Source of the DNA: Acidimicrobiales bacterium
Lineage (GTDB): Bacteria; Actinomycetota; Acidimicrobiia; Acidimicrobiales; SHLQ01
Direction: 5' to 3'
NCBI GenBank assembly: GCA_020628865.1
Contig: JAHDEJ010000014.1
Coordinates: forward strand, 1 to 54,332
Length of the DNA stretch: 54,332 nucleotides
The notes beneath the pieces were generated by a model that worked only from the letters and a program-made list of their open reading frames with translations, made no database searches and was not told the origin of the DNA. The first letter of the stretch is position 1. The number at the start of each line of letters is the position of its first letter. Below, in pieces: positions 7,248-16,828 of the stretch. Both the position numbers and the translations under genes were made by a program.

Positions 7248-9134
7248 GTGGGCGGTACCACGACTTCCTTTTCTCGTACGGCGTTTCTTCAGATCCGCGT
7301 CGTCCAGTCGCGCATCGGCGCTGCCCTCCTTCTGCTGCCCACCGCGGTGATCGGCCCCACGCTGTTGTGGAACACCGGCGTGAACACCGACATCCTCTTC
7401 GGCATTGGGAGCTGTTTTGCGCTCGCTGCAGCGGTGCTGCTCGGCGCGATCCTCGCCGACCGATTCGAGTACGACAATCTCGCCAGCGAGCTCGACATTC
7501 TCGTTCGCTGGTCACTGGCCCTGCTGTTCAGCGTCATCCCGTGGCTCGACCTCGAAAGCCCCGGCCAGGCCGGCAGCAGCCTCTTGATGTTCTTCCTGCT
7601 CGCAATCCAGACCGCGGTGAACTTCGAGTTCGTCAGCCGACGGTCCCGTTTGCTGGGCCCGTTCATCCTCGGGCAGGTGTCCTACCCGATCGCCTTCCTG
7701 GCCGCCGGGAACGCCACCATGACCGGGCTGACGCTGCTGTGGACGGCGACGAGCATCCCGGCCTACGTGCTGCGAAGCCACAACGAACGGGCCGCCCTGG
7801 ATCTGGTGGAAGGTCATCGTCGTTCCGCTCGGGTCGACACCCTGACCGGTCTCGCCAATCGGGTGGCGCTCATCGAAGCCGTGCAGCAGACGTTCGCCCA
7901 GGGCCGACGGGCTCACCTGGTCGCATTCGACCTCGACGAGTTCAAAGCGGTCAACGACACGTACGGTCACGGCGCAGGCGACGCGGTGCTCATCGAAGTC
8001 GCACGCCGGCTCACCGCCGGATTGCCCGAACGGTCCACTGTTGCCCGGCTCGGAGGCGACGAATTCGTCGCATGGGTTCCCTGGCAGGCCGAAGTCGCCG
8101 GCAACCCGACCGAACGTCTCGTGTCGCAGGTCGAAGAGACGCTCTCATTGATCGGCGAGGGCATCCAGCACGGGGCGCACTCGCTGCGAACCATGGCCAG
8201 CGCCGGCGTCACCGTCGCCACCCCCGGCGACGACCTCGACGAGCTCCTCAACGAAGCCGACATGGCCATGTACTGGAGCAAGGGCAGCGCGCAACAGGTC
8301 ACGCTGTTCGACGCCCAGATGCGGTTCGATGCGATGCATCGGGTTGCGGAGGAACAGCGTTTCCGCGAAGCCATCGACATGGGCAGCATCATCTTCTGGG
8401 GCCAACCCATCATCGGCGCGGCAACCGGCCGCGCGAGCGGCATGGAGCTGCTTGCCCGCTGGCCGCAACCCGATGGCAGCGTTGCTCACGCCGCCAGTTT
8501 CATCGGCCTCGCCCGCGAGACCGGTCTCGAGATCGAGCTCGGTCGTCAGGCGTTGGTCGCGGCGAAGGAGCTGCTCCTGCGATGGGCTGACGATCCCGAT
8601 TTGCGGCATCTCGAAGTCAACGTCAACCTCTCACCCAAGCACCTCGGCCAGGGCCTGCTGGGCGACATCAATGCCGTCGTTCGCGACCTTCCGGACCCGG
8701 GTCGTCTCGGTCTCGAGTTCGGCGAAGCAGAACTCATCGACGAGACCCGGGAAGTGTTCATCGAGCTGGCCCAGATCCGGGCTGCCGGGCCGCGCATCCT
8801 GATCGACGACTTCGGCGTCGGCTACTCGTCGCTGACCTACCTGCGCACGCTGCCGATCACCGGAGTCAAGGTCGATCCATCGTTCGTCACCGACATCCAC
8901 AAAGACCCGAAGAAGCAGGCCCTCACGAGCGCCATCCTCGGCCTGGCCAAGGCGCTCGAACTCACGGTGACCGCCGAGGGCGTCTCCGCCGCAGAGGACT
9001 ACCAACGCCTGCGGACGCTCGGTGTGCATGCCGCCCAGGGCAACCTGTTCGCCTCGTCATCGCCGCTCACGATCTGCGAGACCCGGGCCCGCTCCCCCTT
9101 CGTCGACCTCGGCACGACGATTCGAGCCGCCTGA
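7248..9134 (+). CDS. Membrane GGDEF-EAL protein (c-di-GMP synthesis/hydrolysis)
   Basis: This 628-residue protein has about six N-terminal membrane helices (residues about 20-185), a GGDEF domain from about 197 with an intact LGGDEF motif near 269-273, and an EAL domain from about 390. The EAL signature reads ELL (GMELLARW). Other phosphodiesterase residues are present: NVNLSP, LEFGEAEL, DDFGVGYSSL, VKVDPSF and AEGV. The second Glu of AEGVE is Ser. Both halves may therefore be active, or one may be regulatory. The start is a GTG 43 bp after the dioxygenase stop; the longer frame overlapping that gene is rejected. The N-terminal membrane region resembles a sensor without an obvious ligand domain. 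Confidence 0.88.
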   Translation: MGGTTTSFSRTAFLQIRVVQSRIGAALLLLPTAVIGPTLLWNTGVNTDILFGIGSCFALAAAVLLGAILADRFEYDNLASELDILVRWSLALLFSVIPWLDLESPGQAGSSLLMFFLLAIQTAVNFEFVSRRSRLLGPFILGQVSYPIAFLAAGNATMTGLTLLWTATSIPAYVLRSHNERAALDLVEGHRRSARVDTLTGLANRVALIEAVQQTFAQGRRAHLVAFDLDEFKAVNDTYGHGAGDAVLIEVARRLTAGLPERSTVARLGGDEFVAWVPWQAEVAGNPTERLVSQVEETLSLIGEGIQHGAHSLRTMASAGVTVATPGDDLDELLNEADMAMYWSKGSAQQVTLFDAQMRFDAMHRVAEEQRFREAIDMGSIIFWGQPIIGAATGRASGMELLARWPQPDGSVAHAASFIGLARETGLEIELGRQALVAAKELLLRWADDPDLRHLEVNVNLSPKHLGQGLLGDINAVVRDLPDPGRLGLEFGEAELIDETREVFIELAQIRAAGPRILIDDFGVGYSSLTYLRTLPITGVKVDPSFVTDIHKDPKKQALTSAILGLAKALELTVTAEGVSAAEDYQRLRTLGVHAAQGNLFASSSPLTICETRARSPFVDLGTTIRAA

Positions 9135-9172
9135 CGTGTGACGGTGCCGGCCCGAAGTGCGATCATGGGCCG

Positions 9173-9976
9173 GTGAGCCTCGACGCCGCGGCTGCAGAAG
9201 CCGGCTACACCCTCGTGAACCTGGCTGCCCGCGGCGAGCGCAGCTCGGTCTATCGCGCCGACGATGCCTCGGGCGAACGGGTGGCGTTGCGGGTCTTCGG
9301 TTCGGACGTCTCCGCCGACGCCATTCGGGAACGGGTCGCAGCGCTCGACGCCGTCGACCATCCGAACGTCCTTCGCATCCGTGACGTGCTGGACCTGGAC
9401 GGCGAGCCCGCCGTCGTGACCGACTGGTTCGACGGCGCTCCGCTCGACGATGCGCTCGGCGGGCCCGAGGCCATGCCCGAGGTCCGAGCGGAACGAGTTG
9501 CCCGACAACTCCTCGAGGGATTGCGGGCTCTCCATGCGGAGGGCATCGCCCACGGAGCGTTGTCGGAGCACAACGTCCTCGTGGATGGTGACGACATCCT
9601 GCTCGTGGACCTGGCGCTGGGCGCCGACGTGACGGCCGAGCCGGCCGCCGACCTCCAGAACGCAGCACCCATTCTTCGATCGCTCTTCGCTCGAACCGAC
9701 GTCCCCGCATGGCGCACGGAGGCGATCGATGCTGCCGGTCGAGGCGCGGGAGCCACCGACGCAGCTGCGCTCATCGATGCCGTGCTCCCGTCCAGAAGGG
9801 AACGGACCCGCCGCGAACGCGTCGAAACAGAGGAGAAACCGCCGGTCCTCATGATGATTGCGGTCGGACTGGGCGCCGTCCTCGTCACCCTCGGAGCGTT
9901 CCTCTGGCTCGGACCGGACGAGGACCCACTCCCCGGACCGACGATCACGGGCGAGGAGACCGAAACGGGCTCCTGA
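9173..9976 (+). CDS. Membrane-anchored pseudokinase (PknB-like fold)
   Basis: This 267-residue protein keeps the outline of an N-terminal bacterial Ser/Thr kinase, but key residues are changed. The glycine loop is degenerate (ARGERSSVY), the VAIK lysine is arginine (VALRVF, R40), and the HRD catalytic aspartate is alanine (HGALSEHN, H127-A129). The DFG motif is DLA (D146), so only one metal-binding Asp remains. The C-terminal lobe is shortened. A single membrane helix (LMMIAVGLGAVLVTLGAF) lies near the C-terminus with a short external tail. The GTG start follows the upstream gene by 38 bp. It sits between two similar GGDEF-EAL genes. Catalysis is unlikely; a binding or scaffold role fits better. 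Confidence 0.75.
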   Translation: MSLDAAAAEAGYTLVNLAARGERSSVYRADDASGERVALRVFGSDVSADAIRERVAALDAVDHPNVLRIRDVLDLDGEPAVVTDWFDGAPLDDALGGPEAMPEVRAERVARQLLEGLRALHAEGIAHGALSEHNVLVDGDDILLVDLALGADVTAEPAADLQNAAPILRSLFARTDVPAWRTEAIDAAGRGAGATDAAALIDAVLPSRRERTRRERVETEEKPPVLMMIAVGLGAVLVTLGAFLWLGPDEDPLPGPTITGEETETGS

Positions 9977-10041
9977 GACTTTTGGCCCATGGATTGGGCA
10001 ATTTGACTCATATTCGCCTCACGCCGGCCGACCACAGTCGC

Positions 10042-11988
10042 ATGGCGACCGCCACCCTGACCCGCCCCTCCGCCGACGGAACGTCCCGACGCATGCCCAG
10101 CATCGTGAACTGGCTGGTTCACGTGCCGGTCGCCAGCGTCATGGCGTCCCTGCTCTGGTACCTGCCGATCTCGCGTCCACTCGTCCTCGTCTGGAGTGGG
10201 CTCATCGCCGTCACCGGCGTGTGGCTTTCCCGGAAACAGCGCACCGTGGAACAAGGCCGATCAGCGATCGCAATCGATTTCGCTGCCCGCTCCGTCCACT
10301 CGCTGCTCTTCGCCGCGGTGCCGTGGATCGGGGGCGCCGTGCTCGCGACGTCCGACACCCGACATCTTCCGCTGTTCGCCCTGGCCATGTACCCGCCGGT
10401 CGCGCTGCAGTTCTCGGCAGAACACCGAACGCTGGTGGTCCCCTTCGCTGCCGTCCACCTCGCCCACATTCTCGCCTACGTGGTGAGCGGTCATGTCGGG
10501 CTCGCCATTCTCGCTGCGCTCTGGTCCGTCACGATCAGCACCATCGTCAGCCTCTCCTCCCAGGAGGGTCGGGCGTTCCGGGAAGCCATGGACGCCAACC
10601 TCGAGTCGGCTCGAATCGACGAGCTGACCGGACTGCTCGGGCGCACGGCATTCGATGAGGAGATCGAAGCCATCGTCGAACAGGGCGAACCCCACGCGCT
10701 GGCGATCATCGACCTCGACCGGTTCAAGGTCATCAACGACACCCTCGGCCATGCGTTTGGCGACGCCGTCCTGCGGGCCGTCGGAGACCGACTGCTCCAC
10801 GTCCTGCCCGACGGCGTCATCGCCGGTCGACGTGGCGGCGACGAGTTCGCCGTCCTCATCCCCACCGACTCGGAGCGGGCCCTGCGCGGCATGCTCCACC
10901 GGACCGTCGACCGCATTGCGGAGCCGATCCGACACAACGACCACACCATGCAGGTGGAAGCCAGCGCCGGCGTCACCGTCTTCACCGGTTCCGCAACCGC
11001 AGAGCAGGTACTCGTCGAGGCCGACCTCGCCATGTACCGCGGCAAACGGACGATCGGCAGCCGGGTGACCGTCTTCGATCAGAAGATGGCCGACGACGCG
11101 TCGCATCGGGCGGATCTGGAACGTCGCCTCCGTCGTGCGATCGAGAACGACGACATCGTCTTCTGGGGCCAGCCCATCACCAGGGTGACCGACGGATCGC
11201 CGATCGGACTCGAACTGCTCGCTCGCTGGCCCCAGCCGGACGGGTCGCTGATCAGTCCGATGGAGTTCATTCCGGTCGCCGAAGAAACCGGCCTCATCAA
11301 CGACCTCGGTCGCAAGGCTCTCGCGGCCGCGGCGAAGCTGCTCACCCAGTTCGCCAACCATCCCGAGCTGGCGACGGTCCGGGTCAACGTCAACATCTCG
11401 CCGATCCACGTGGCCGCCGGCCTCGAACGCGACGTGCGGGCGACCGTCCGACGCATCCCGGACCCGACCATGCTCGGGCTCGAGTTCGTCGAAACCGGTC
11501 TGATCAGCCAGGCGGAGATGAACAACTCCGTGCTTCAGAATCTGCGCGACCTCGGCGTTCGAGTCGTGATCGACGACTTCGGTGTGGGCTACAGCTCGCT
11601 CACGTACCTCCGAACCTTCCCGATCAGCGACCTGAAGATCGACCGGTCGTTCATCGACGGCATCCACAAGAACCGAACCCAGCAGGTGCTCACCCACGCC
11701 ATCTGGCAGATGACGAACGAGCTCAGCATCCCGGTGGTCGCCGAGGGCGTCGAGACCGACGAAGATCTGGAGACGATCCGGGCGCTCGGCATCCACTCGG
11801 CGCAGGGCTACGGAATTGCCCGACCGGAACCGCTCGGCGAAGCCGTTCACACGCTTCGTCGTCTGGCCCGGAAGTCGAACCGTCGACAGAACCAGGCGCT
11901 CAGCGAGCTCCGGCAGGTGGTCCACGATCTGCGCTCGTCAGGTTCCGGAACGCTGGATCTGCGGGACTCGGCGAACCGTTCCGCCTGA
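10042..11988 (+). CDS. Second membrane GGDEF-EAL protein
   Basis: This 648-residue protein has the same architecture as the one at 7248: about six membrane helices, a GGDEF domain with RRGGDEF near residues 265-269, and an EAL domain with ELL in place of EAL near 391. The EAL catalytic set is better kept than in its paralogue: VNVNISP, LEFVETGLI, DDFGVGYSSLTYL, LKIDRSF, AEGVETDEDL and SAQGY. The C-terminal 40 residues after the EAL domain are basic and helical. The ATG at 10042 has no strong ribosome site. The similarity to the first copy over both domains, with the pseudokinase between, suggests an old duplication. It converges with the MFS gene 2 bp away. Confidence 0.88.
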   Translation: MATATLTRPSADGTSRRMPSIVNWLVHVPVASVMASLLWYLPISRPLVLVWSGLIAVTGVWLSRKQRTVEQGRSAIAIDFAARSVHSLLFAAVPWIGGAVLATSDTRHLPLFALAMYPPVALQFSAEHRTLVVPFAAVHLAHILAYVVSGHVGLAILAALWSVTISTIVSLSSQEGRAFREAMDANLESARIDELTGLLGRTAFDEEIEAIVEQGEPHALAIIDLDRFKVINDTLGHAFGDAVLRAVGDRLLHVLPDGVIAGRRGGDEFAVLIPTDSERALRGMLHRTVDRIAEPIRHNDHTMQVEASAGVTVFTGSATAEQVLVEADLAMYRGKRTIGSRVTVFDQKMADDASHRADLERRLRRAIENDDIVFWGQPITRVTDGSPIGLELLARWPQPDGSLISPMEFIPVAEETGLINDLGRKALAAAAKLLTQFANHPELATVRVNVNISPIHVAAGLERDVRATVRRIPDPTMLGLEFVETGLISQAEMNNSVLQNLRDLGVRVVIDDFGVGYSSLTYLRTFPISDLKIDRSFIDGIHKNRTQQVLTHAIWQMTNELSIPVVAEGVETDEDLETIRALGIHSAQGYGIARPEPLGEAVHTLRRLARKSNRRQNQALSELRQVVHDLRSSGSGTLDLRDSANRSA

Positions 11989-11990
11989 GG

Positions 11991-13142
11991 TCAGAAGTCC
12001 GGCGAAATACGGATGCACAGGGCGGCACCGGCTGCGCTCGTCAGCGCGACGAGCGACCACATCCAGCCGTAGCCGACCGACTCGATCAGCACACCGGTGA
12101 TCAGCGGTGCGGAGAAGACCCCGAGGTAGACGCCCATCTGCGTGATGCCAGTCGCCGCGCCGGCGGCAGCCTCGTTCGTTCGCACGATGCCGAAGTTCGT
12201 GAAGACCGGCCAGATCCAACCGCCGGCGAAGGCGAGAACGGTGGCGGCGATGTGGACCCCCTCGTTCCGCATGCCCAGAAGCACCATGCCCACCGCGCCG
12301 AAGAGCACCGTGACCCCGGCGACGAGCAGGGGGCGGGCCGTCATCGTGTCGAGGCGCACGCCGGCCGCCAGCCGCAGCGTGATGCCCGAGGCCGCTCCGA
12401 CGCTCAGCATGAGGCCGGCGAAGCCCGGCGAGAGCCCGGCGTCCACGCCGGATGCCACGACCCAGGCGTTCAGCGCGCCCGCGCTGAACGCCAGCAGACC
12501 GCCGACGACACCGGCGAGAATCAGTGATCGGCGCGTGGACACCGGCTCCGTGCTTCGCTGCACCCCGGCCGCCGCCGGGCTCGAAGCGATCACGCTGCGC
12601 ACGGCGACCATCGCCAGCAGCGCCAGCACCGCTCCACCGGCGTACGCCCAGCGCCAACCCACGGTGAGTGCAATCGCCGGAACGGCGAGCCCGCTCAGCA
12701 TCGACGCCGTGGGCATTCCGGACTGCTTCAGCGCGATCGACAGCCCGAGTCGCGGAAGACGGGCTTGTGCCAACGCCAGATTCACCGCCGTCTGATTTCC
12801 GGCGTTCACGAAGCCGCACACCGCAAGGGCACCGACCAGCGAAAGAAAACTCTCCGCCACGAGTGCGATGAACAACTGCGAGACCGCGGACACGACGAGC
12901 ACGATCGTGATCTGGCGCCGTGGGCCGATCCGTTGCGCCAGCCGTCCGAGCACGATGGAACCCGCTGTCGCCGCCAGGAAGAAGCCGCCAAGCCCCCAGC
13001 CGTACGTGGACTCGGTGACGCCGAGGTCGTCGCCCACCTGCACGGCCAGCGCGCCGGTGAGAAAGCCGGGAAACACGGTGGCGATCGTCGCTCCCACGAG
13101 GGCACCGATCGTCAGATGATGCCCGTCCGAACCGCTGCTCAC
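11991..13142 (-). CDS. Major facilitator superfamily transporter
   Basis: This 383-residue integral membrane protein has about 12 hydrophobic helices and a GRLAQRIGPRRQI loop between helices 2 and 3, matching the MFS motif A region. The start is a GTG directly after a G-rich ribosome site. No pathway gene is adjacent: it lies between the GGDEF-EAL gene (convergent) and the last gene of the liv importer, with 42 bp separating it from that. The substrate cannot be deduced. It resembles small-molecule or cyanate-type MFS exporters only in general layout. Confidence 0.82.
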   Translation of the reverse strand: MSSGSDGHHLTIGALVGATIATVFPGFLTGALAVQVGDDLGVTESTYGWGLGGFFLAATAGSIVLGRLAQRIGPRRQITIVLVVSAVSQLFIALVAESFLSLVGALAVCGFVNAGNQTAVNLALAQARLPRLGLSIALKQSGMPTASMLSGLAVPAIALTVGWRWAYAGGAVLALLAMVAVRSVIASSPAAAGVQRSTEPVSTRRSLILAGVVGGLLAFSAGALNAWVVASGVDAGLSPGFAGLMLSVGAASGITLRLAAGVRLDTMTARPLLVAGVTVLFGAVGMVLLGMRNEGVHIAATVLAFAGGWIWPVFTNFGIVRTNEAAAGAATGITQMGVYLGVFSAPLITGVLIESVGYGWMWSLVALTSAAGAALCIRISPDF

Positions 13143-13184
13143 TCCCCCAGTCTTTCAGCTCCACGAGGAGCCACCGGGACCCGA

Positions 13185-13949
13185 TCAGTGTCCACCCAAG
13201 AAGGCTCGGCGAACGTTCGCATTCCCAAGGAGATCATCGGCGAGCCCATCATACGTTTGGCGACCGAGTTCGATCACATAGCCCCGGTGGCTCGCCTGCA
13301 ACCCCTGACGCGCATTCTGTTCGATCATCAGCACAGTGAGCCCGATCTCCTGATTGAGTCGAGTGATCGCCTTGAAGATCGACTTGGTGATGATCGGTGC
13401 GAGACCCGCAGAAGGCTCATCCATCAACACGAGCCGGGGCTCCCACATCAGCGCTCGACCGATTTCGAGCATCCGCTGTTCACCACCGCTCATCGTTCCC
13501 GCCTCCTGGCGGGAACGCTCTCCGAGCCGCGGAAACAGGTCGTAGACGTAGTCGATTCGCTCGGCAACTTTGGCCTTGTCCGTGGACAGATACATGCCGA
13601 GCTCGAGGTTCTCGTGCACGGTCATCTGCGAGAACACACTTCGTAGCTGCGGAACGATCGTGATGCCCGCAGTCTTGAGTGCGTCTTGTGGGCGAATGTT
13701 CGTGATGTCGCGTCCGTTGCACAAGACGGTGCCCTTTCGAACGCCCAACATTCCGTAGACCGCCTTGAACACCGTCGACTTTCCTGCGCCGTTCGGTCCG
13801 ATCACGCAGACGATTTCGCCCTCGTTCACATGCAAGGTCACGCCTTGGAGAATGTCGATGTTCGGGTCGTAGCCCGCGTAGATGTCTTGAACTTCGAGCA
13901 ATGGACGCGACCCCGATCCAGGAGCCCCGTTTCCGTTAGTTCCCAGCAT
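13185..13949 (-). CDS. livF: Branched-chain amino acid type ABC transporter ATPase (LivF)
   Basis: This 254-residue ATPase has Walker A (GPNGAGKST), signature MSGGEQRML (Met in place of the usual Leu) and Walker B (LVLMDEPSAGLAP), followed by the H-loop region. The length and VPQLRSVFSQMTV are typical of LivF. It is the last gene of the liv operon; its start lies inside the end of livG (14-bp overlap). The ATG at 13949 is chosen because the longer frame runs far into livG. It powers uptake of branched-chain amino acids or, in this class of organisms, possibly amides or urea. Confidence 0.9.
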   Translation of the reverse strand: MLGTNGNGAPGSGSRPLLEVQDIYAGYDPNIDILQGVTLHVNEGEIVCVIGPNGAGKSTVFKAVYGMLGVRKGTVLCNGRDITNIRPQDALKTAGITIVPQLRSVFSQMTVHENLELGMYLSTDKAKVAERIDYVYDLFPRLGERSRQEAGTMSGGEQRMLEIGRALMWEPRLVLMDEPSAGLAPIITKSIFKAITRLNQEIGLTVLMIEQNARQGLQASHRGYVIELGRQTYDGLADDLLGNANVRRAFLGGH

Positions 13950-14709
13950 CGCCTGCTCCTTCGGTGCCGTCGTCGCCAAAGTAGGCCTCGATGACAGCTT
14001 CATTTTCCATGATCTCGTCTGGGGCCCCCTCGGCGAGCTTCTCGCCATAGTTCAGAACCACAACGCGGTCGCACAGGTCCTTGACGAACCGGATGTCATG
14101 CTCGACGAGCAGGAACGACACGCCTTGTTCCTGATTCAGGATCCGAATTCGGTCTTTGATCTGTTCGACCAGGCTGGGGTTCACTCCAGACATCGCCTCG
14201 TCGAGAAGCACGATGCTTGGGTCAGACATCAGCGCCATCCCGAGCTCGAGTAGACGACGTTGGCCGCCACTCAGCGAGCTCGCTTGTTGGTCCCGCAGAC
14301 GCGAGAGCAGGAGGAAGTCGATCAGGCGATCGGCCCTCTCGGTGGTCTCCTTCGTGGGTTTGCGGAACGACGACAGCAGGCTGATGTCGCCCCACTGCAC
14401 CGACAGCTCCATATTCTCGAGAACGGTGAGTTCGCGGTACACCCGCAGAACCTGGAACGTACGTGACAGGCCGATGTGCGCCACCTGGTGGGGCTGCATC
14501 TTGCTGATGTCGGTGCCGTTGAGCATGATGCTGCCCTCATCGATGGTTTGCACCCGACTGAGACAGTCGAAAAGCGTGGTCTTGCCACTACCGTTCGGCC
14601 CGATCAGGCCAACCATTTCGCCTGCATCGACGTGAATGTCCACGCCACCGACGGCCGTGAGCCCGCCGAATCGGCGGACGATGCCCGAGGCTTCCAGGAC
14701 TCGTGTCAT
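13936..14709 (-). CDS. livG: Branched-chain amino acid type ABC transporter ATPase (LivG)
   Basis: This 257-residue ATPase has Walker A (GPNGSGKTT), signature LSGGQRRL and Walker B (IVLLDEAMSGVNP; Ala replaces the usual Pro after DE). The FGGLTAVGGVDI opening and LNYGEKLAEGAPDEI end are typical of LivG. It overlaps livM by 4 bp and livF by 14 bp. It forms the ATPase heterodimer with LivF on the cytoplasmic side. Confidence 0.92.
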   Translation of the reverse strand: MTRVLEASGIVRRFGGLTAVGGVDIHVDAGEMVGLIGPNGSGKTTLFDCLSRVQTIDEGSIMLNGTDISKMQPHQVAHIGLSRTFQVLRVYRELTVLENMELSVQWGDISLLSSFRKPTKETTERADRLIDFLLLSRLRDQQASSLSGGQRRLLELGMALMSDPSIVLLDEAMSGVNPSLVEQIKDRIRILNQEQGVSFLLVEHDIRFVKDLCDRVVVLNYGEKLAEGAPDEIMENEAVIEAYFGDDGTEGAGDAGN

Positions 14710-15809
14710 GACGTTCTCCCATCCCAGGTCGGGTGCATGGCCACTGGGTCGTTGGGGTGTTCGTTCTCGGAGTCCGAAATCGATGACTCCTGGGCTTCCA
14801 AGACCGCTGACTCCATGCCGTCGAATGTCGAGCTTCGCTCCCGGAAACGGTCAAGGAAGGCAACCTCGCCACGAACAAGGCCCATCAGGCCCTTCGGCAG
14901 GTAGAGCACCACGGCGCCAAGCAGCAAACCCTGAACGATGAGGTGCGTCTGCAACAGCGACTCCTGGGTCCACAGCAGTTCTCGAAGGACGAACAAGAAG
15001 ACCATTCCAATGATCGGACCCGCGACCGTTCCGAGCCCGCCGAGCATGGTGCCCATGACGGCATCGATCGTTCGGACCTCAACGAATGCAATGTCGGGGT
15101 CGAGGAACGTGTTCTGATACGCCCACATGCCTCCGAGCAGACCCGTGATTGCGCCCGACAAGGTGAACACCATCACCTTGTTGCGGGTGGTGTCGATGCC
15201 ACGCATCTCGGCCCCGATCTCATCTTCACGAATCGCGATGAGTGACGCACCGAAGCGCGTCCGACGAAGCCACCACGACAGGTACACCAGGAACAGGACG
15301 AAGATCAGCGTGATGTAGTACCAGAGCGGTCGGTTGATGACCGGCTTGATCGTCAGCCCGATGCCGCGGTTCGTGAGCGGACCCACGACGCGTACGACTT
15401 CCCGGAAGAACACGAAGAAGCCAAGCATCGCGATCGAGAAGTACGGACCCGACAATCGCATCGTCAAACGCCCGACCAGGTTCGCGACCAGCGCGGTGAA
15501 GAACATCGACACGATGAGTGCCGGGACGAGCGGCCATTGCTGCGGAATCCACTCGGACTCGTTCGACATCAGCACGCCCGTCGTATAGGCGCCGATGCCC
15601 CACCAGACCGCGTGGCCGAAGTCGACGTAGCCCGTGAATCCGCCGGTCAGGTTCCAGCTGATGGCTGTCCCGACACTTGCCAACAGCAACGTGACGGTGA
15701 ACAGGGTTGAGTCGTTCCCGTAGTGGCCCAACATCGGCAGAAAGAACAACATCGCGACGAGCAGCGCCGCGAGGACCAGCCCGATCGTCTTGAATACGGC
15801 CTTGTTCAT
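14706..15809 (-). CDS. livM: Branched-chain amino acid type ABC permease (LivM)
   Basis: This 367-residue permease has eight or nine hydrophobic helices and the LivM hallmarks: NLTGGFTGYVDFGHAVWWG near residue 60 and the cytoplasmic coupling loop with RIREDE-like residues (LIAIREDEIGAEMRGI). The C-terminal 55 residues after the last helix are acidic and polar (ESSISDSENEHPNDP), longer than usual for LivM. It overlaps livG by 4 bp, and its ATG shares one base with the livH stop. It forms the channel with LivH. Confidence 0.92.
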   Translation of the reverse strand: MNKAVFKTIGLVLAALLVAMLFFLPMLGHYGNDSTLFTVTLLLASVGTAISWNLTGGFTGYVDFGHAVWWGIGAYTTGVLMSNESEWIPQQWPLVPALIVSMFFTALVANLVGRLTMRLSGPYFSIAMLGFFVFFREVVRVVGPLTNRGIGLTIKPVINRPLWYYITLIFVLFLVYLSWWLRRTRFGASLIAIREDEIGAEMRGIDTTRNKVMVFTLSGAITGLLGGMWAYQNTFLDPDIAFVEVRTIDAVMGTMLGGLGTVAGPIIGMVFLFVLRELLWTQESLLQTHLIVQGLLLGAVVLYLPKGLMGLVRGEVAFLDRFRERSSTFDGMESAVLEAQESSISDSENEHPNDPVAMHPTWDGRTS

Positions 15810-16708
15810 CAGTGGCCTCCTGCATCAACGGGACGAAGGCCGCCGAAGAGACCCTGAGGACGGAGCACCAGGGTCACAACGAGCAACCCGAACGCCGTGA
15901 TGACCGCAAGCTGCGAGCCGGAACTCCCCGGTGCATACGTGGCGACGAGACTCTCGAGGAGACCGAGGAACATCGCCGCACCGAGCGTGCCCTTGACCGA
16001 ACCGAGTCCGGAGAGGGCGGTGATGACGAAGGCCCGGAGCGCCCATGGCGGGCCCATGAACGGGAAGACGGGGATGATCGTCGAGGTGAGTGCGCCCGAC
16101 ATTGCGGTGATGCCGATGCAGAGAGCGAAGGTGAAGGCGTAGACCCACTTGATGTCGATGCCGACGATCTGGGCGGCCTCGCGGTTCTGGGCGGCGGCAC
16201 GAATGCTCTTGCCGAGCCGAGTTTTCTGCAGGAAGGTCTGCAGGGCGACGAGCACGATGATCGCGACGACCAGCACGACCGTGTGCTTCCTCGGGATGGT
16301 GGCGATGTCGCCGAGTTCCCAGAAGCCCCGCTGAATGTCGCTGTTGACCCGACGGAAGTCGGCGCCGGCGATGAGCTTGACGGAGTTCGACATGATGATC
16401 GACACCGCAAACATCACGAGGAGTGAAACGAGGTGGGGCCGATCGATCACCTTGTTGACAACCAGTTTCTGCAGAACGAAGCCGACCACGAACATGATGA
16501 GGAAGATCGGCAACGCGCTGTACAGCGGCTCGACCCCCCACTCAGATCTCGCGTACCAGGCCATATAGGCGCCAACCATGATGAATTCGCCATGAGCGAA
16601 GTTGATGACACCCATGACGCCCCAGATGATCGAGAAGCCGAGCACCATGAGTGTCAGGAAGCCACCGACGGCGATGCCGTTGATGAGAGCTTGAACAAGC
16701 GTGTCCAT
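15809..16708 (-). CDS. livH: Branched-chain amino acid type ABC permease (LivH)
   Basis: This 299-residue permease has the LivH signatures: LGFSIIWGVMGVINFAHGEF near the N-terminus and, in the cytoplasmic loop, SIRAAAQNREAAQIVGID, the coupling region contacting the ATPases. ALSGLGSVKGTLGAAM follows, as in other LivH proteins. It is the second gene of the operon, preceded by a 120-bp gap with a strong hairpin after livK. Confidence 0.92.
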   Translation of the reverse strand: MDTLVQALINGIAVGGFLTLMVLGFSIIWGVMGVINFAHGEFIMVGAYMAWYARSEWGVEPLYSALPIFLIMFVVGFVLQKLVVNKVIDRPHLVSLLVMFAVSIIMSNSVKLIAGADFRRVNSDIQRGFWELGDIATIPRKHTVVLVVAIIVLVALQTFLQKTRLGKSIRAAAQNREAAQIVGIDIKWVYAFTFALCIGITAMSGALTSTIIPVFPFMGPPWALRAFVITALSGLGSVKGTLGAAMFLGLLESLVATYAPGSSGSQLAVITAFGLLVVTLVLRPQGLFGGLRPVDAGGH

Positions 16709-16757
16709 TGGACCAGGGTTTTCCTAAATCGTTGATCTTCGATGGGTAGTACCGCCA

Positions 16758-16795
16758 TATTCGGGGGCTGACCGCAGCGGGTCATCCCCCGAATA
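16758..16795 (-). terminator. Strong hairpin between livK and livH
   Basis: The arms 16758-16767 and 16786-16795 form 10 perfect pairs (TATTCGGGGG with CCCCCGAATA). After one mismatch, five more pairs form (16769-16773 with 16780-16784) around a 6-nt loop. There is no U-run on the transcribed strand. Such a hairpin after the binding-protein gene commonly lowers read-through or protects the upstream mRNA, giving more LivK than permease; that role here is inference. Confidence 0.65.
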
Positions 16796-16828
16796 CAACG
16801 GAAGGGGCCTTTGGCCTGTTGCCGGCAG

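Noticed and set aside
8400-8460. The EAL-to-ELL change as proof of a dead phosphodiesterase
   Set aside because: The Glu metal ligand is kept and the other catalytic residues are mostly intact, so loss of activity cannot be claimed.
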